64,000 nt of DNA, from positions 1,565,146 to 1,629,145 of the forward strand of contig NC_021487.1 in NCBI RefSeq assembly GCF_000427095.1, written 5' to 3'. This DNA is from Chthonomonas calidirosea T49 (GTDB lineage: Bacteria; Armatimonadota; Chthonomonadetes; Chthonomonadales; Chthonomonadaceae). Numbering within the stretch: position 1 is the first letter of the stretch; the number at the start of each line of letters is the position of its first letter. Shown piece by piece: positions 9,180 to 18,767 of this stretch. The notes under the pieces were generated by a model. The model was not told the DNA's origin, ran no database searches, and saw only the letters and a list, made by a program, of their open reading frames with translations. The position numbers were made by a program, and so were the translations under genes.

Positions 9180-10334
9180 TTACTCGCTGAATGGCTTCAA
9201 AAACCGTTTCAAGGCAAAACGACGCCTTATCGCACGTAGCTCTGCCGCAAGGGTCGGCTCTATCTCTGCCGAATCGGTGGCCAGCAGGGCAACCAGTTTT
9301 CCTAATAACGCCGTAAATTTGAAGCCATGTCCGGAACAACCGCTTACCAACCAGACCGCAGGGCTGTTCGGAACCGAATCCAAAATGAAATCCTCGTTTG
9401 GAGTGTTGGTATAGAGACATACCTGTGAGTAAGTGACATGGTCACATAGATCGGGGAAGCGCTTCAGGGCATAGGCCACCATCTCTAGCTGATAGCTCTC
9501 GTCCACCACACGATTTACAGAATGGGGGTCTACCGACTCACCCAGATGATGATCGGCGAGTTTTACCCCTTCGACCCGGCCGTCCTGGGGAAAGCCATAG
9601 ATCAACCGATCTGTATCAATCCAAACCGGAAACGCTCCGGGCAAGAAACGCTCTGGGTGCCGTGCGATCTGAAGATAGACCACCTGTTGTCGAGTTACCT
9701 CTAAAGGCAGATGTAACTCGGGAAAGAGTTTACTTATCCACGGCCCGGCCGTAACGATAACCCTATCATAGGCCTCCTCTCCATGGGCAGTAACAACTAT
9801 CGGTTGCTCGCGACTCATAATAAGCCGTTGAACGGAGGTATGCTCTCGAATTTGCGCCCCATACTCTCGCGCTAACCGAATGTTGGCTAACACACACCGC
9901 GTCGCACGCAAAAAGCCACCCTCCGCTTGATAGCAGGCCAGCTCGTTTTCTGCAAGCCGAATAGCTGGAAAGCGCCTCTCCACCTCCACTTTATGGAGAA
10001 GTTCATAGGGGATATCTTCAGCATCGAGAGCCTGGATTGTTTTGCGGAGAAAGGCATTGCCCTCCTCTCCAAAGAAGAGGCTTCCACAACGTACTCGTAG
10101 CTCTTCGTTAGCCTCCGCCTCCAACTCATCCCAACATCGGTAGGCGAGCTTCATCAGATGGGTATAAAACGAATCGGCGTAGCCATAGCGGATCGCACGC
10201 GACTCACCGTAGGAACTTCCCTTATCGTTCCCCACACGAAACTGCTCATAACCGACCACCGTATGGCCCCTCTTTGCCAGATACCTACAGGCGGCACTTC
10301 CCGTGCCGCCCAACCCGATCACGGCAACACGCAT
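9180..10334 (-). CDS. FAD-dependent amine oxidase of the monomeric sarcosine oxidase / N-methyltryptophan oxidase family
   Basis: A 384-residue DAO-family flavoprotein. The N-terminal dinucleotide-binding motif is GLGGTGSAA (residues 7-15). Next comes SSYGESRAIRYGY, matching the SSHGxTRxIRxxY block of MSOX/MTOX enzymes. The C-terminal region has CLYTNTPNEDFILD near residue 305, where the Cys aligns with the residue that binds FAD covalently in MSOX. It is followed by VSGCSGHGFKF, the second FAD-contacting block. The expected reaction is oxidative demethylation of a small N-methyl amino acid, releasing formaldehyde and H2O2 in the cytoplasm. The exact substrate cannot be read from sequence. 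The gene follows the AlkP-superfamily gene by 16 bases, so they are probably an operon. A stray copy of its 3' end lies at 7923-7979. Confidence 0.9.
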   Translation of the reverse strand: MRVAVIGLGGTGSAACRYLAKRGHTVVGYEQFRVGNDKGSSYGESRAIRYGYADSFYTHLMKLAYRCWDELEAEANEELRVRCGSLFFGEEGNAFLRKTIQALDAEDIPYELLHKVEVERRFPAIRLAENELACYQAEGGFLRATRCVLANIRLAREYGAQIREHTSVQRLIMSREQPIVVTAHGEEAYDRVIVTAGPWISKLFPELHLPLEVTRQQVVYLQIARHPERFLPGAFPVWIDTDRLIYGFPQDGRVEGVKLADHHLGESVDPHSVNRVVDESYQLEMVAYALKRFPDLCDHVTYSQVCLYTNTPNEDFILDSVPNSPAVWLVSGCSGHGFKFTALLGKLVALLATDSAEIEPTLAAELRAIRRRFALKRFLKPFSE

Positions 10335-10350
10335 CTTCTCGTCCTTTTCA

Positions 10351-11958
10351 TCAGATGTAGCCCAGCTCCTCTAGCCGACGCGCCAACTCCTCTTCCTCCT
10401 GCTCCGTGTAGGCGCGTTCCGCTTGCATAGGTGTGGATAGAGAGGATATCTGCTCTCGGCCTGAGGGAGATGCGCCAGTCCAGTCCCTTTGGATGACCTT
10501 TCCTCGCATATTTGCAGGGATGGGGAGATCAAACGCATTTAACACCGTGGGTGCAATGTCGTACAGGGAGAGGCCCTTAAGAGCATCTGTCGTATCGAAC
10601 GTCTTTACAGGCGCTTCGGCATCACGAAGCGCTTTGACATCGGCCATAAGAAAGATGCCAAAGGGTGCATGATTGGCGTCATCGGGGCCAGTGTCGTTGG
10701 TATGAGTCCACAAGGAGTTATGCCCTACGCTGCCAACAGAACGCCAATGCAGGTCGCCAAAGTAGACGATAAGATCGGGGGGTACCCCTTGGCAGGATGT
10801 ATAGACCTCCTCCGGCCGAAATACGCGATTGCCCATGGGTTGCCCCTTATCGTCAGTAAGCGCCTCGATGCGCTGAATAAGCTCCTGCTTCAACGCCTCC
10901 ACCTCTTCAGGAGGCACTGTTCCCTGCGGTTCGCGGCCACGTACGTTGAGAAAAAGTCGGCCGTAGTAGCCGCCATCCCCCCAAGCGCGTGTACGGCTCC
11001 AGTCTACCATCTTTGGGGAGAATTTGGTAGGGGCCTCGGGCACGGTTTTGAGCACAAGATACCCCTCCCGTATCAACCACTCATTGAAGCAGAAGCCGCC
11101 AACCATAGGCTTGGCCCCATGGTCGGATACCACCAACAGCAAGGTATCTCCGTCGAGGAGTTGTACGAAAGCCTCTATCTGGCTATCGAGATAGCGATAG
11201 TAGTCCCGAATGGCATTGACAAAGCGGTGTCCTGGCTCATAGAAGGGATGGTGCGCATCCATATAGCGCCAAAAAGCGTGGTGCATGCGATCGGGGCCCA
11301 TCTCTACCATCACAAAGAGGTTCCAGGGGCGCGTCGTAAGCAGATGCTTTGCGAGAGCAAAACGCCTCTTGGTCATCTCATAGATTTCGGTAAGAAGGGT
11401 ATCACGGTCTTTTTCACGAAACCCACGTGCATCTAGCAAATAGTCTCCAACCACCTGCGCGATCTCATGGCGGAACTCTGGTGGGTAGGTATACTCCTCT
11501 TGTGTGCTAGGGGCTAGAAAATCGCTCACGAGCACCCCTTTGAGGGGTTTAGGCGGGTAGGTTAGCGGTACCCCCACAATAAGGCTCTCTTTACCGTACT
11601 CTCCAAGAATATCCCATAGTGCTGGTGCCTGTACCATGTGGCTATTGGCAAACTCTAGAGCCTCGTAAGAACGGTCACGACGATTCCGAAAACCGTAGAT
11701 GCCCAAGGTGCCAGGGTCCTGGCCTGTCATCATGCACATCCAGGCAGGTACGGTAATAGGAGGTACCGTGCTCTCCAAAGGACCGTAGCACCCTCTTGCC
11801 ATTAGCCGTGCGAGAAAAGGAAGCTCCGCACGATACCTATCGAAAACCAGGCTTGGCTCCGCACAATCAAGCCCAAGAATACAAACCTTTTCGTAGCCCA
11901 TACGCCTTCCCTCTCCAACGTTCTGTCGAGTAGTTAGTTTATCCGCTTTTAGCCCCAT
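10351..11958 (-). CDS. alkaline-phosphatase-superfamily (type I phosphodiesterase/nucleotide pyrophosphatase-like) enzyme
   Basis: A 535-residue AlkP-superfamily hydrolase. The N-terminus has VCILGLDCAEP (first metal-binding Asp), and TVPPITVPAWMCMMTG carries the Thr/Ser nucleophile region. MGPDRMHHAFW and VVSDHGAKP supply the other metal ligands (Asp/His, then Asp-His). The end of the protein has LYDIAPTVLNAFDLPIP, the conserved block of the phosphodiesterase/nucleotide pyrophosphatase family. Such proteins cleave phosphoester or phosphonate bonds. No signal peptide is seen, so it appears cytoplasmic. The ATG at 11958 has AAAGGAG at 11969-11975. A second in-frame ATG at 11901 (MGYEKVCILGLD) fits the family's usual N-terminus and cannot be excluded. 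It is probably co-transcribed with the downstream flavoenzyme gene. Confidence 0.88.
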   Translation of the reverse strand: MGLKADKLTTRQNVGEGRRMGYEKVCILGLDCAEPSLVFDRYRAELPFLARLMARGCYGPLESTVPPITVPAWMCMMTGQDPGTLGIYGFRNRRDRSYEALEFANSHMVQAPALWDILGEYGKESLIVGVPLTYPPKPLKGVLVSDFLAPSTQEEYTYPPEFRHEIAQVVGDYLLDARGFREKDRDTLLTEIYEMTKRRFALAKHLLTTRPWNLFVMVEMGPDRMHHAFWRYMDAHHPFYEPGHRFVNAIRDYYRYLDSQIEAFVQLLDGDTLLLVVSDHGAKPMVGGFCFNEWLIREGYLVLKTVPEAPTKFSPKMVDWSRTRAWGDGGYYGRLFLNVRGREPQGTVPPEEVEALKQELIQRIEALTDDKGQPMGNRVFRPEEVYTSCQGVPPDLIVYFGDLHWRSVGSVGHNSLWTHTNDTGPDDANHAPFGIFLMADVKALRDAEAPVKTFDTTDALKGLSLYDIAPTVLNAFDLPIPANMRGKVIQRDWTGASPSGREQISSLSTPMQAERAYTEQEEEELARRLEELGYI

Positions 11959-12051
11959 TTACCAAGCTCCTTTCGGCATCCATAGGCCTCTTGCGTGCAG
12001 AGGTGATCTAACCCCCCTCAAAATAGGCTAAAATGAAGGTAACAATTCGGC

Positions 12052-12963
12052 GTGCAGAAACGTATTAAGGTGGGGTTCGTTCCCTGCTATACGCTCTTTC
12101 TTCTTCATAAAAGAAATAGAACAGCCTTGACCGTCCTTTCATTCACCATACTGATCTGGATCGGCTCTTTTCTCGCGGGGCTTCTCGGCGCGCTCACCGG
12201 CTTAGGGGGTGGGGTCGTTATCGTGCCGCTTCTGGCGCTTGTGTTTCATGTTGACATCCGCTATGCGATAGGCGCCTCGCTTATCTCCGTCATTGCAACC
12301 TCATCTGGCGCGGCTGCAGCTTACGTTAAAGAAGGTTACTCCAACATTCGGATCGGCATGTTTCTAGAGGTTGCCACAACTTCAGGAGCTATTGTAGGAG
12401 CGTTTATCGCCGCCCATGTTCACACAAGTACTATCGCCATTATCTTCGGTCTGGTCCTACTTTACTCCTCTTATCTATCGAGTAAGCCAAAAGAAGACCA
12501 TGTGGTGGAAGCGCCGCCTGACCCTCTAGCTACCCGCCTTCGTATGAACGGCACCTACCCCACTCCAGAGGGTATGAAAAGCTATAACGTTTACCATGTG
12601 CCGACCGGTTTTAGCCTCATGTTCGTGGCCGGTGCGCTCTCGGGGCTTTTAGGCATTGGTTCGGGAGCGGTTAAAGTGTTGGCGATGGATCAGGCCATGG
12701 CCATTCCCTTCAAGGTCTCTACCACCACGAGCAACTTTATGATTGGGGTCACCGCAGCGGCCAGTGCAGGCATTTATCTCAACCGAGGCTACATTGATCC
12801 AGGGCTTGCAATGCCGGTAATGTTGGGCGTGCTCCTTGGTTCTCTGGTGGGAGCGCGTCTCCTCGTGCTCGCACGAGTTAAGATGCTGCGCACCATCTTT
12901 AGCTTGGTGATCCTTGCTCTTGCGCTCGAGATGATCTTCAATGGAATTACGGGGAGGCTTTAG
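12052..12963 (+). CDS. TSUP family (TauE/SafE) anion exporter
   Basis: A membrane protein of up to 303 residues with seven or eight hydrophobic segments in two related halves. The first half has GLLGALTGLGGGVVIVPLL and the second GALSGLLGIGSGAVKVLAM, which are the paired Gly-rich motifs of the TauE/SafE (DUF81) family. These proteins export sulfite, sulfoacetate or related organosulfur anions. The start is uncertain: the GTG at 12052 gives about 30 extra residues, and in-frame GTG or TTG codons further on would give the more usual length. No strong Shine-Dalgarno sequence marks any of them. The end overlaps the ribosome binding site of the DUF1634 gene, and TSUP plus DUF1634 is a frequent pair. 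Confidence 0.88.
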   Translation: MQKRIKVGFVPCYTLFLLHKRNRTALTVLSFTILIWIGSFLAGLLGALTGLGGGVVIVPLLALVFHVDIRYAIGASLISVIATSSGAAAAYVKEGYSNIRIGMFLEVATTSGAIVGAFIAAHVHTSTIAIIFGLVLLYSSYLSSKPKEDHVVEAPPDPLATRLRMNGTYPTPEGMKSYNVYHVPTGFSLMFVAGALSGLLGIGSGAVKVLAMDQAMAIPFKVSTTTSNFMIGVTAAASAGIYLNRGYIDPGLAMPVMLGVLLGSLVGARLLVLARVKMLRTIFSLVILALALEMIFNGITGRL

Positions 12964-12964
12964 C

Positions 12965-13399
12965 GTGAAAGAGGGTCAAGAAACGTTGCCACCAAAACCC
13001 GTAGAGAAGACCAGGGCTCCTAACCAAGACTGGCGCGATGAACAGGTAGAGATCGTTATCGGTAATCTGCTTCGGATCGGCGTACTTTTCTCCGCCGCCG
13101 TCGTTTTTATAGGAGGCATTATCTACCTGTTTGAGTACGGTAACCAAAAAATCCACTATCACACCTTTCGGGGAGAGCCACCGGAACTACGCAGCGTTAC
13201 CGGCGTTATCCACTATGCTCTTCAGGGGCATGGCCGTGGTATCATTCAGCTCGGCCTTCTACTTCTCGTTGCCACCCCCATCGCCCGCGTTATTTTCTCG
13301 ATCTATGCCTTTATCCGTGAGAAAGACAGGCTGTACGTCGTGGTCACGCTCATTGTTTTGGCCATACTGCTTTACAGTCTGATCTGGGGCCATTTCTAA
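12965..13399 (+). CDS. DUF1634 membrane protein
   Basis: A 144-residue protein starting at GTG 12965, with GGAGG at 12953-12957 and seven bases of spacing. The frame also has an ATG at 12941, inside the TSUP gene, but the ribosome binding site favours the GTG. Three hydrophobic helices are visible (IGVLFSAAVVFIGGIIYLF, IIQLGLLLLVATPIARVIF, YVVVTLIVLAILLYSLIWG). The motif VIGNLLRIGV near the first helix and LLLVATPIARVIFSIYAF are typical of DUF1634. The start lies directly at the TSUP stop, so the two are translationally coupled. An accessory role in sulfur-anion export is an inference from this linkage. Confidence 0.88.
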   Translation: MKEGQETLPPKPVEKTRAPNQDWRDEQVEIVIGNLLRIGVLFSAAVVFIGGIIYLFEYGNQKIHYHTFRGEPPELRSVTGVIHYALQGHGRGIIQLGLLLLVATPIARVIFSIYAFIREKDRLYVVVTLIVLAILLYSLIWGHF

Positions 13400-13579
13400 G
13401 CCGTCTCTCATCCTGCCTAATCCGTTTTGTTTTCACTTGCAGAGCGCTTTTTTCTAGGTTCTAAAACCCGTTATTTTGTGTGTTTTCAATGTGAACAATG
13501 TACCCTCTTGTGCGTCACTATGAAGGAATCCGATCGTTTGACCGACTATAAACACACAAACGAACAATAGGAGAAAAAG

Positions 13580-14707
13580 ATGAGAAAAATCAACTCCTTT
13601 TTTCTTGCTCTTTGTGGCTTTATCCTCTCTGCAATCCATAGTTATGCACAGCCACAAACCCATGAGCAACGCATCGGTCCACCTCCTCCTGATAGCCCCT
13701 ATGGTGTGGACATGAATCTCATTTTAGTGCGCAACGAACTAGGCTTAAAACAGTTGCCAGTTTTGCTTGCTGGGCTTTCGCAGGCCGGTATTGGTTATGT
13801 GCGTATTGGGCTAGATTGGAGTGCTGTTGAACCGCAACCGGGTGTGTGGAATTTTACGCAAACCGACCGAATCGTTCAGACAGCGGCGCGCTACCATATG
13901 CGTGTGTTGGCCGAATTAGGCGGCACACCCCGTTGGGCATCCACTGCTCCCGCTACGGCTTTGAATCCGTGGGACTATCCTCCACAAAATTGGAACGACT
14001 GGAGCGCCTATGTAACCCAATTAGCACGTCGGTATCATGGTATGGTGATGGCTTGGAAGGTTCTAAATGAGCCGGTACTGTTAAATAGGCGTGTGGGCGG
14101 CGCATGGCCAGCCTCTACCTATGCAAGAGCTCTTGGGTTAGCATATCGAGCCGTGCACCGTGAAGATCCGGATGCCGCTGTCATGTCGGGCTGCGTGTGG
14201 TGGGATGATCCGGCGACTATGCCCAACTCCCAATACTACCATGCTCTCGTTACCGACCCCACCTACCCACTTTACAAGAATATAGATATAATGAACCTAC
14301 ACTATAACGATATTCCGCCCAAAGCCCAGGCAAAATGGCTGGTCGATCTGCATCGGGTGATGCGACGCGATGCTGGCAAAGAGTTGCCAATTTGGGTGGA
14401 TGAAGTAGCCTATCCGGCCTCACCATCCGAACAGAATGATGCCGGCTATAAGGACGGTGAGGAGTCACAGGCAAAATATTTAACCGATACCCTCGCGGTA
14501 AACTTTGCCGACCCTCAAGTAAAGAAGGTTTTCTGGACGTTTCCTTTTGACGGACCTAGTCGTACACACGGCCCTGTGGAATATACCTGGGGGCTTTATG
14601 CTGTGGTGCGCTCCCATGTCGGAAGGCATGGTGTTTTACGCCCCCGTCCTTCTCTCCACGCTTATGCAGCCTATATTCGCGCTCACCCGACAAGCGGTAG
14701 AGAGTAG
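13580..14707 (+). CDS. secreted clan GH-A glycoside hydrolase (GH39/GH5-like)
   Basis: A 375-residue protein starting with a signal peptide (MRKINSFFLALCGFILSAIHSYAQ). The rest is a (beta/alpha)8 barrel. GIGYVRIGLDWSAVEP forms an early strand with the usual Arg, and MAWKVLNEPVL carries the acid/base Glu of the clan's NEP motif (near residue 165). LPIWVDEVAYP carries the probable nucleophile Glu (near residue 275). The pattern is closest to GH39/GH5-type beta-glycosidases such as xylosidases and cellulases, but the family cannot be fixed by eye. The ATG at 13580 has AATAGGAGAAAAAG upstream. It ends 13 bases from the convergent zinc-ribbon gene. Confidence 0.82.
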   Translation: MRKINSFFLALCGFILSAIHSYAQPQTHEQRIGPPPPDSPYGVDMNLILVRNELGLKQLPVLLAGLSQAGIGYVRIGLDWSAVEPQPGVWNFTQTDRIVQTAARYHMRVLAELGGTPRWASTAPATALNPWDYPPQNWNDWSAYVTQLARRYHGMVMAWKVLNEPVLLNRRVGGAWPASTYARALGLAYRAVHREDPDAAVMSGCVWWDDPATMPNSQYYHALVTDPTYPLYKNIDIMNLHYNDIPPKAQAKWLVDLHRVMRRDAGKELPIWVDEVAYPASPSEQNDAGYKDGEESQAKYLTDTLAVNFADPQVKKVFWTFPFDGPSRTHGPVEYTWGLYAVVRSHVGRHGVLRPRPSLHAYAAYIRAHPTSGRE

Positions 14708-14720
14708 CGCACGATTATTT

Positions 14721-15059
14721 TTACTTCATATCAGGCGCCTCCTCAGCCTCTCCCTCTTCCGCTTCAAGGAGCGCCTGCTCTAGCTCCTCTTCGTCCATAT
14801 CCTCTCCCATCTCTCTGCTAAGAGTGCGCATCATGCGGCGTACCGCTTTGGGGTCGTTCTCATCGAGGCCTTCGAGCTCTTCAGCCATCGCATCGAGGGT
14901 TTCATCTTCTCCCCGCAAACGGGAGAAGCGGCTGATAAGCCGAGAAACCTCAGAGCCACCACATCGGGGACAGGCCACAGCGGTCTGTCCCGCCACCATT
15001 CCCACCAACTTGCGAAAGCGCCGGCGACATTGTAGGCAAAAGTATTCATAAATAGGCAT
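14721..15059 (-). CDS. FmdB-family zinc ribbon protein
   Basis: A 112-residue protein starting MPIYEYFCLQC, the hallmark of the FmdB/CxxC_CxxC_SSSS family. Two CxxC pairs (CLQC and CPRC) are about 22 residues apart and should bind zinc. The C-terminal half is strongly acidic and helical (EELEGLDENDPKAVRRMMRTL, then many Glu). This matches the longer FmdB variants, in which the acidic tail is of unknown use. The start at 15059 is chosen over an upstream in-frame ATG at 15080 because MPIYEY is the conserved family start. Its function in the cell is not known. Confidence 0.88.
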   Translation of the reverse strand: MPIYEYFCLQCRRRFRKLVGMVAGQTAVACPRCGGSEVSRLISRFSRLRGEDETLDAMAEELEGLDENDPKAVRRMMRTLSREMGEDMDEEELEQALLEAEEGEAEEAPDMK

Positions 15060-15182
15060 AAACCCATCCCTTATCTTCAAGACTAAAGACTTCCGAAAGC
15101 TGCAAGTCTTATCACGTTCTAACCTACCAAATGTATCTCTGTCAAGGGCCGCAGCCTCCTGTATAGATGGAAATCGCGCCCT

Positions 15183-18100
15183 CTACTCTAGCAGCGCCGG
15201 TAACCGGTGCCATACTTCCCGCCAATCCTCTTGTGGCATGTTCGCCGATTTCAGTGACACCGATGTTAGACCTAAAGCTTCCCTTAAACGTTGGATGGCT
15301 TGGTCATAATCGCCTCTCTCTATCGGTGGGATCACCCAACCCCCGGTTATGCGCAGGGTTTCGGCGGTCGCTAACAGCGGATGAGCCTCTTCATAGCGAC
15401 CTAACTTTACGAGTTGCTGTCCCATACGCCGTAGCAAGCGCTCTTGTTCTGGCAAAAGCCCGCTTCTGTCACAAAGGGCCATAGAATGCAGAATGGCTTC
15501 ACGCGCAGCATCGGTATGTCCTAAACGCCATAGCAGCATTCCTTGTAGCGTTTTGGCGCGAGCGACCTCATCCCAGACGACGGTTTCGGTATCTTGTGAA
15601 ATTTTCGACATCTCTTGAAGCAGTTCTACCATTACCTCCTCACGCCCCTCTCTCTCTGCTAACATGGCTTGTGCAAACAGAAGAGAGAACTGATCCACGG
15701 GGGTGACGCTATCAATAGAGGCCTGCTGCTGTTCTCGCGCTTCTCGATAGACCTCCGCAAACTCTTCCCAGCGCCCCATCTGCCATAACAACTCGAGGCG
15801 CAACCGAAAATTTACCCTACTCTGCGACCTTTTGGCGATCTCCCTTATCAACCGCTGCTGCTGCTCCATCCAAGCCAACGCACTTTCATAATCTCCCCGC
15901 ATCGCTTCCACTAAAGCCAAAGCATAGAGGTTTCTGATGATCTGTGTGTGCTCGCCACGTATTTCAAAAATCCGCTGAGCGGTTGAAAGCTGCTCGTAGG
16001 CTTCGGTAAGAGCGCCCTGCTGCCGCTTGATCTCACCGATAGCGCGACGGAGCACGGCTTCCGTACCGGCGTCATTGTGCTCCTCGTTAAGGCGTAAACA
16101 GAGCGCAAGTTGAGGAAGCGATTCGTGATAGCGGCCTAAAGCAGTATAATGACCGGTTAGATTGGCCAGAGTGATGCGGTAGTTTTCCTTATCCCCTATC
16201 TGCTTTCGAAGTTCCAGTGCGCGCTGATAGAGCTCTATCGCCCTATCATGCTGCGCGTTATCCGTGTAGAACTGTGCCATCAGGTCAAAAACGCCGCCGA
16301 TACCACTTTTATCGTCAAGCGCACGGTAGATCTCCAAAGCTCTTTCAAGCAACGCGATGGCATCGGGGCGGCCTGTTATGGCAACGTTCTCCAAAACAGT
16401 GGCCTGTAAATCGGGTGGCAGATCGGCCATACGTTGGAAGGCCAGCTCACGCCAATGGAGCCGCTCCAAACGATAGCCCAAACCGCGCCAAAACGCATCC
16501 GACGCTTTGCCGATCCGTACCCCCAACTGCGGTTCACTCCCTGTTAAACACCATTCGACGGCAGCCCGTATATTTTCCCGCTCCATTTCGATAATCGGCA
16601 TCCATCGTGGTACACCTGGCGAACCGTCTGCCTTTGCTTGTTCTAACAGCCCATCATAGTAGAGCGCATGACGATGGCACAAGGTGGTGCGTTCTTCGGG
16701 AGAGAGCTGCTCGTAGGCGAACTCGCGGATCGTCTCTAGCATGCGCCAGCGCTGCATCTCCGCGCCGGCCGGGTAGCTCGCAACGAGCGAGTGGTCGAGC
16801 AGTGTAAGAAGCCCTTCTACAGCCTCCTTTCCACAAACCCATGTAGCTGCCTCCGTAGTCCACCCTCCTCGAAAAACGCTAAGACTTCTCAATAGTTTCT
16901 GAAGGTTTTCCGGTAGCATTTGATAGCTCCAGGAAACCGTCTCCTTAAGCGTACGGTGTCGCTGCACCGTATCTCGCTGGCGATTGACCAATAGCTCAAA
17001 GCGGTGCTCTAGGCGAGGCAGCATCTGCGATGGGCTCATTACCGGTACCCAAGCTGCGGCCAGCTCGATGGCGAGCGGCAGACCGTCCAGACGATGGCAT
17101 AACAGCCGAACGGCTTCCGCATTGCGCTCCGTTAGTGTAAAGTCGGGCCTCTTGCGTTTAGCACGCTCCAAAAATGTTTGAATTGCGGCGCACTCAAGCA
17201 GCTGGTCTTGGTTTACCGGCTGGTCAGGTACCTGTAGAGGACTTAGAGGGATCTCGTGCTCTATTTCGAGATTGAGGCGACGGCGCGAGGTAACCAACAA
17301 ACGAAGATTCGCATGCCATTCCAAAAGCTGACGTAAGAAGAGCGCACAGGCTTCCTCCATTTGTTCAAAATTGTCGAGCACCAACAGCAGCTTCCGGTTT
17401 GATAGAACCAGTCTGAGTCGTTCCTCTACCATCAGAGAGGTATCAGAGGGCACTTTGAGCACAGCAAGGATAGCTTCCACAAGCTGATCTTTGCGAGAAA
17501 GCTCCGCTAGGGGCACAAAAGCGATCTGTTCGGAATACACCTGCCTTAACAGATGTGCGATCTCCACAGCAAAGCGAGTTTTACCAACCCCTCCTGGGCC
17601 TGTTATCGAGACTAAACGCACCGCTTGACGATCGGGCTGGAGTTGCTCAAGAGCGATTTGAAGCTCCTGTTCACGACCGAAAAAGCTCGTTAAATAGAGA
17701 GGTAGCGTATTGCTAAGTGGAGCTGTTGTCGTTGGAGCCAGAGCGCGCAGCGGAGGAGCTGAAAAAGAGCTGCCGGCGAGCTGCTTCTTGATATCTTCGG
17801 CCAGTTTCTGGAGCGAATCGGGTGGAGAAGATTGCAACTGCTCCTGGAAGAGACGTTCTATCTCTTGATAGCGCTGGAGCGCGCGCTCGTGCTGTCCTTG
17901 AGCGGCTAGAAGCTGTAACAGCAGATATTGCACCGATTCGTCGAGTGGGTCGTAGGCCAAAACGCGATAAGCATACTCGGTGGCCTGGCCAAACGCCTCT
18001 TGTTTTTGAAGCAGCACGATCAGTTCGCGCAAGGCCTGCTGCCATTTATCGGCAAGACGTTGCCGTTCCAAAAGGATAAAATCCTCATAGAAGCCGGGCA

Positions 18101-18512
18101 GTAGGTCGCCTTGGTAGAGGCTTACGGCACGCGATAGCAGCTCAAGCCGACCGGCCTCTTTCGTGGCCTGTGCTTCCGCAAGCAAGGCATCAAACTCCGC
18201 CACATCCGTAACAACCGCCTGTTTGCGCAGCCCCACATAGTCCCGATTGGCAATAAAAAGGCTTTCGGTACTGATAGAGGGGATACGAAATAGTTTGCGC
18301 AGCGTGCTAAGCGCCATGCGGAGATTGTGTCGGCCCGTCTCTTCATCCGCATCCGGCCACAGCAAAGTGGCCAACTCCTCGCGTGGGAAAAGGCTGCCTA
18401 CATGAAGCGCAAGATAGACCAAAAGCACGCTCGCTTTTTTGGTGGCGAAACGCTCTATGCGATAACGTCCAAACTCCGCCTGTAGAGCACCAAACATCTG
18501 TATTCGCCACAT
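15183..18512 (-). CDS. AfsR/SARP-like transcriptional regulator with BTAD, NB-ARC and TPR domains
   Basis: A 1109-residue regulator. Residues about 1-95 form an OmpR-type winged helix (LATLLWPDADEETGRHNLRMALSTLRK), followed by a bacterial transcriptional activator domain to about 245. The NB-ARC/STAND ATPase core follows: P-loop GPGGVGKTRF near 305, Walker B LLLVLDNFEQ near 377, then RLVTSRR-like LLVTSRRRL and GLPLAIELAA. The C-terminal third (about 690-1080) is built of TPR repeats such as AIELYQRALELRKQIGDKENY. Such proteins are switched by ligand or partner binding to the STAND module and activate nearby operons. The divergent neighbour is prs, about 255 bases away. The target genes are unknown. 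Confidence 0.9.
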   Translation of the reverse strand: MWRIQMFGALQAEFGRYRIERFATKKASVLLVYLALHVGSLFPREELATLLWPDADEETGRHNLRMALSTLRKLFRIPSISTESLFIANRDYVGLRKQAVVTDVAEFDALLAEAQATKEAGRLELLSRAVSLYQGDLLPGFYEDFILLERQRLADKWQQALRELIVLLQKQEAFGQATEYAYRVLAYDPLDESVQYLLLQLLAAQGQHERALQRYQEIERLFQEQLQSSPPDSLQKLAEDIKKQLAGSSFSAPPLRALAPTTTAPLSNTLPLYLTSFFGREQELQIALEQLQPDRQAVRLVSITGPGGVGKTRFAVEIAHLLRQVYSEQIAFVPLAELSRKDQLVEAILAVLKVPSDTSLMVEERLRLVLSNRKLLLVLDNFEQMEEACALFLRQLLEWHANLRLLVTSRRRLNLEIEHEIPLSPLQVPDQPVNQDQLLECAAIQTFLERAKRKRPDFTLTERNAEAVRLLCHRLDGLPLAIELAAAWVPVMSPSQMLPRLEHRFELLVNRQRDTVQRHRTLKETVSWSYQMLPENLQKLLRSLSVFRGGWTTEAATWVCGKEAVEGLLTLLDHSLVASYPAGAEMQRWRMLETIREFAYEQLSPEERTTLCHRHALYYDGLLEQAKADGSPGVPRWMPIIEMERENIRAAVEWCLTGSEPQLGVRIGKASDAFWRGLGYRLERLHWRELAFQRMADLPPDLQATVLENVAITGRPDAIALLERALEIYRALDDKSGIGGVFDLMAQFYTDNAQHDRAIELYQRALELRKQIGDKENYRITLANLTGHYTALGRYHESLPQLALCLRLNEEHNDAGTEAVLRRAIGEIKRQQGALTEAYEQLSTAQRIFEIRGEHTQIIRNLYALALVEAMRGDYESALAWMEQQQRLIREIAKRSQSRVNFRLRLELLWQMGRWEEFAEVYREAREQQQASIDSVTPVDQFSLLFAQAMLAEREGREEVMVELLQEMSKISQDTETVVWDEVARAKTLQGMLLWRLGHTDAAREAILHSMALCDRSGLLPEQERLLRRMGQQLVKLGRYEEAHPLLATAETLRITGGWVIPPIERGDYDQAIQRLREALGLTSVSLKSANMPQEDWREVWHRLPALLE

Positions 18513-18722
18513 AGCTTTCAGTTTCCAGTAGCCCTATCCGAACCACTCCAGACCTCGATAGGGCCGCGAGGGTTTTTACAAAGCGAAGCGCATTAAAAAC
18601 GAACTTAGAGTTGGAGACGATGTAAATCGCCTTCCGACAAGAAGCTCATATGAATTTTATTATGTACTATTCAACACAACTAGGAAAAGCACCTTCTCCA
18701 TTTTAGTATGTTTGCTTTTTTC

Positions 18723-18753
18723 TTGACGATAAGGCGCCCAATAGCGGTATAAC
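18723..18753 (+). promoter_or_regulatory. probable promoter of prs
   Basis: TTGACG at 18723-18728 and TATAAC at 18748-18753, spaced 19 bases (longer than ideal). A start site six to eight bases on would lie only about eight bases before the prs ATG, hinting at a nearly leaderless transcript. Confidence 0.45.
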
Positions 18754-18767
18754 GATTCGCACTTCTT

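Noticed and set aside
10669..11436. 255-codon frame antisense to the AlkP-superfamily gene
   Set aside because: Long antisense frames are common in GC-rich genes. The sense protein has clear catalytic motifs and the antisense one none.
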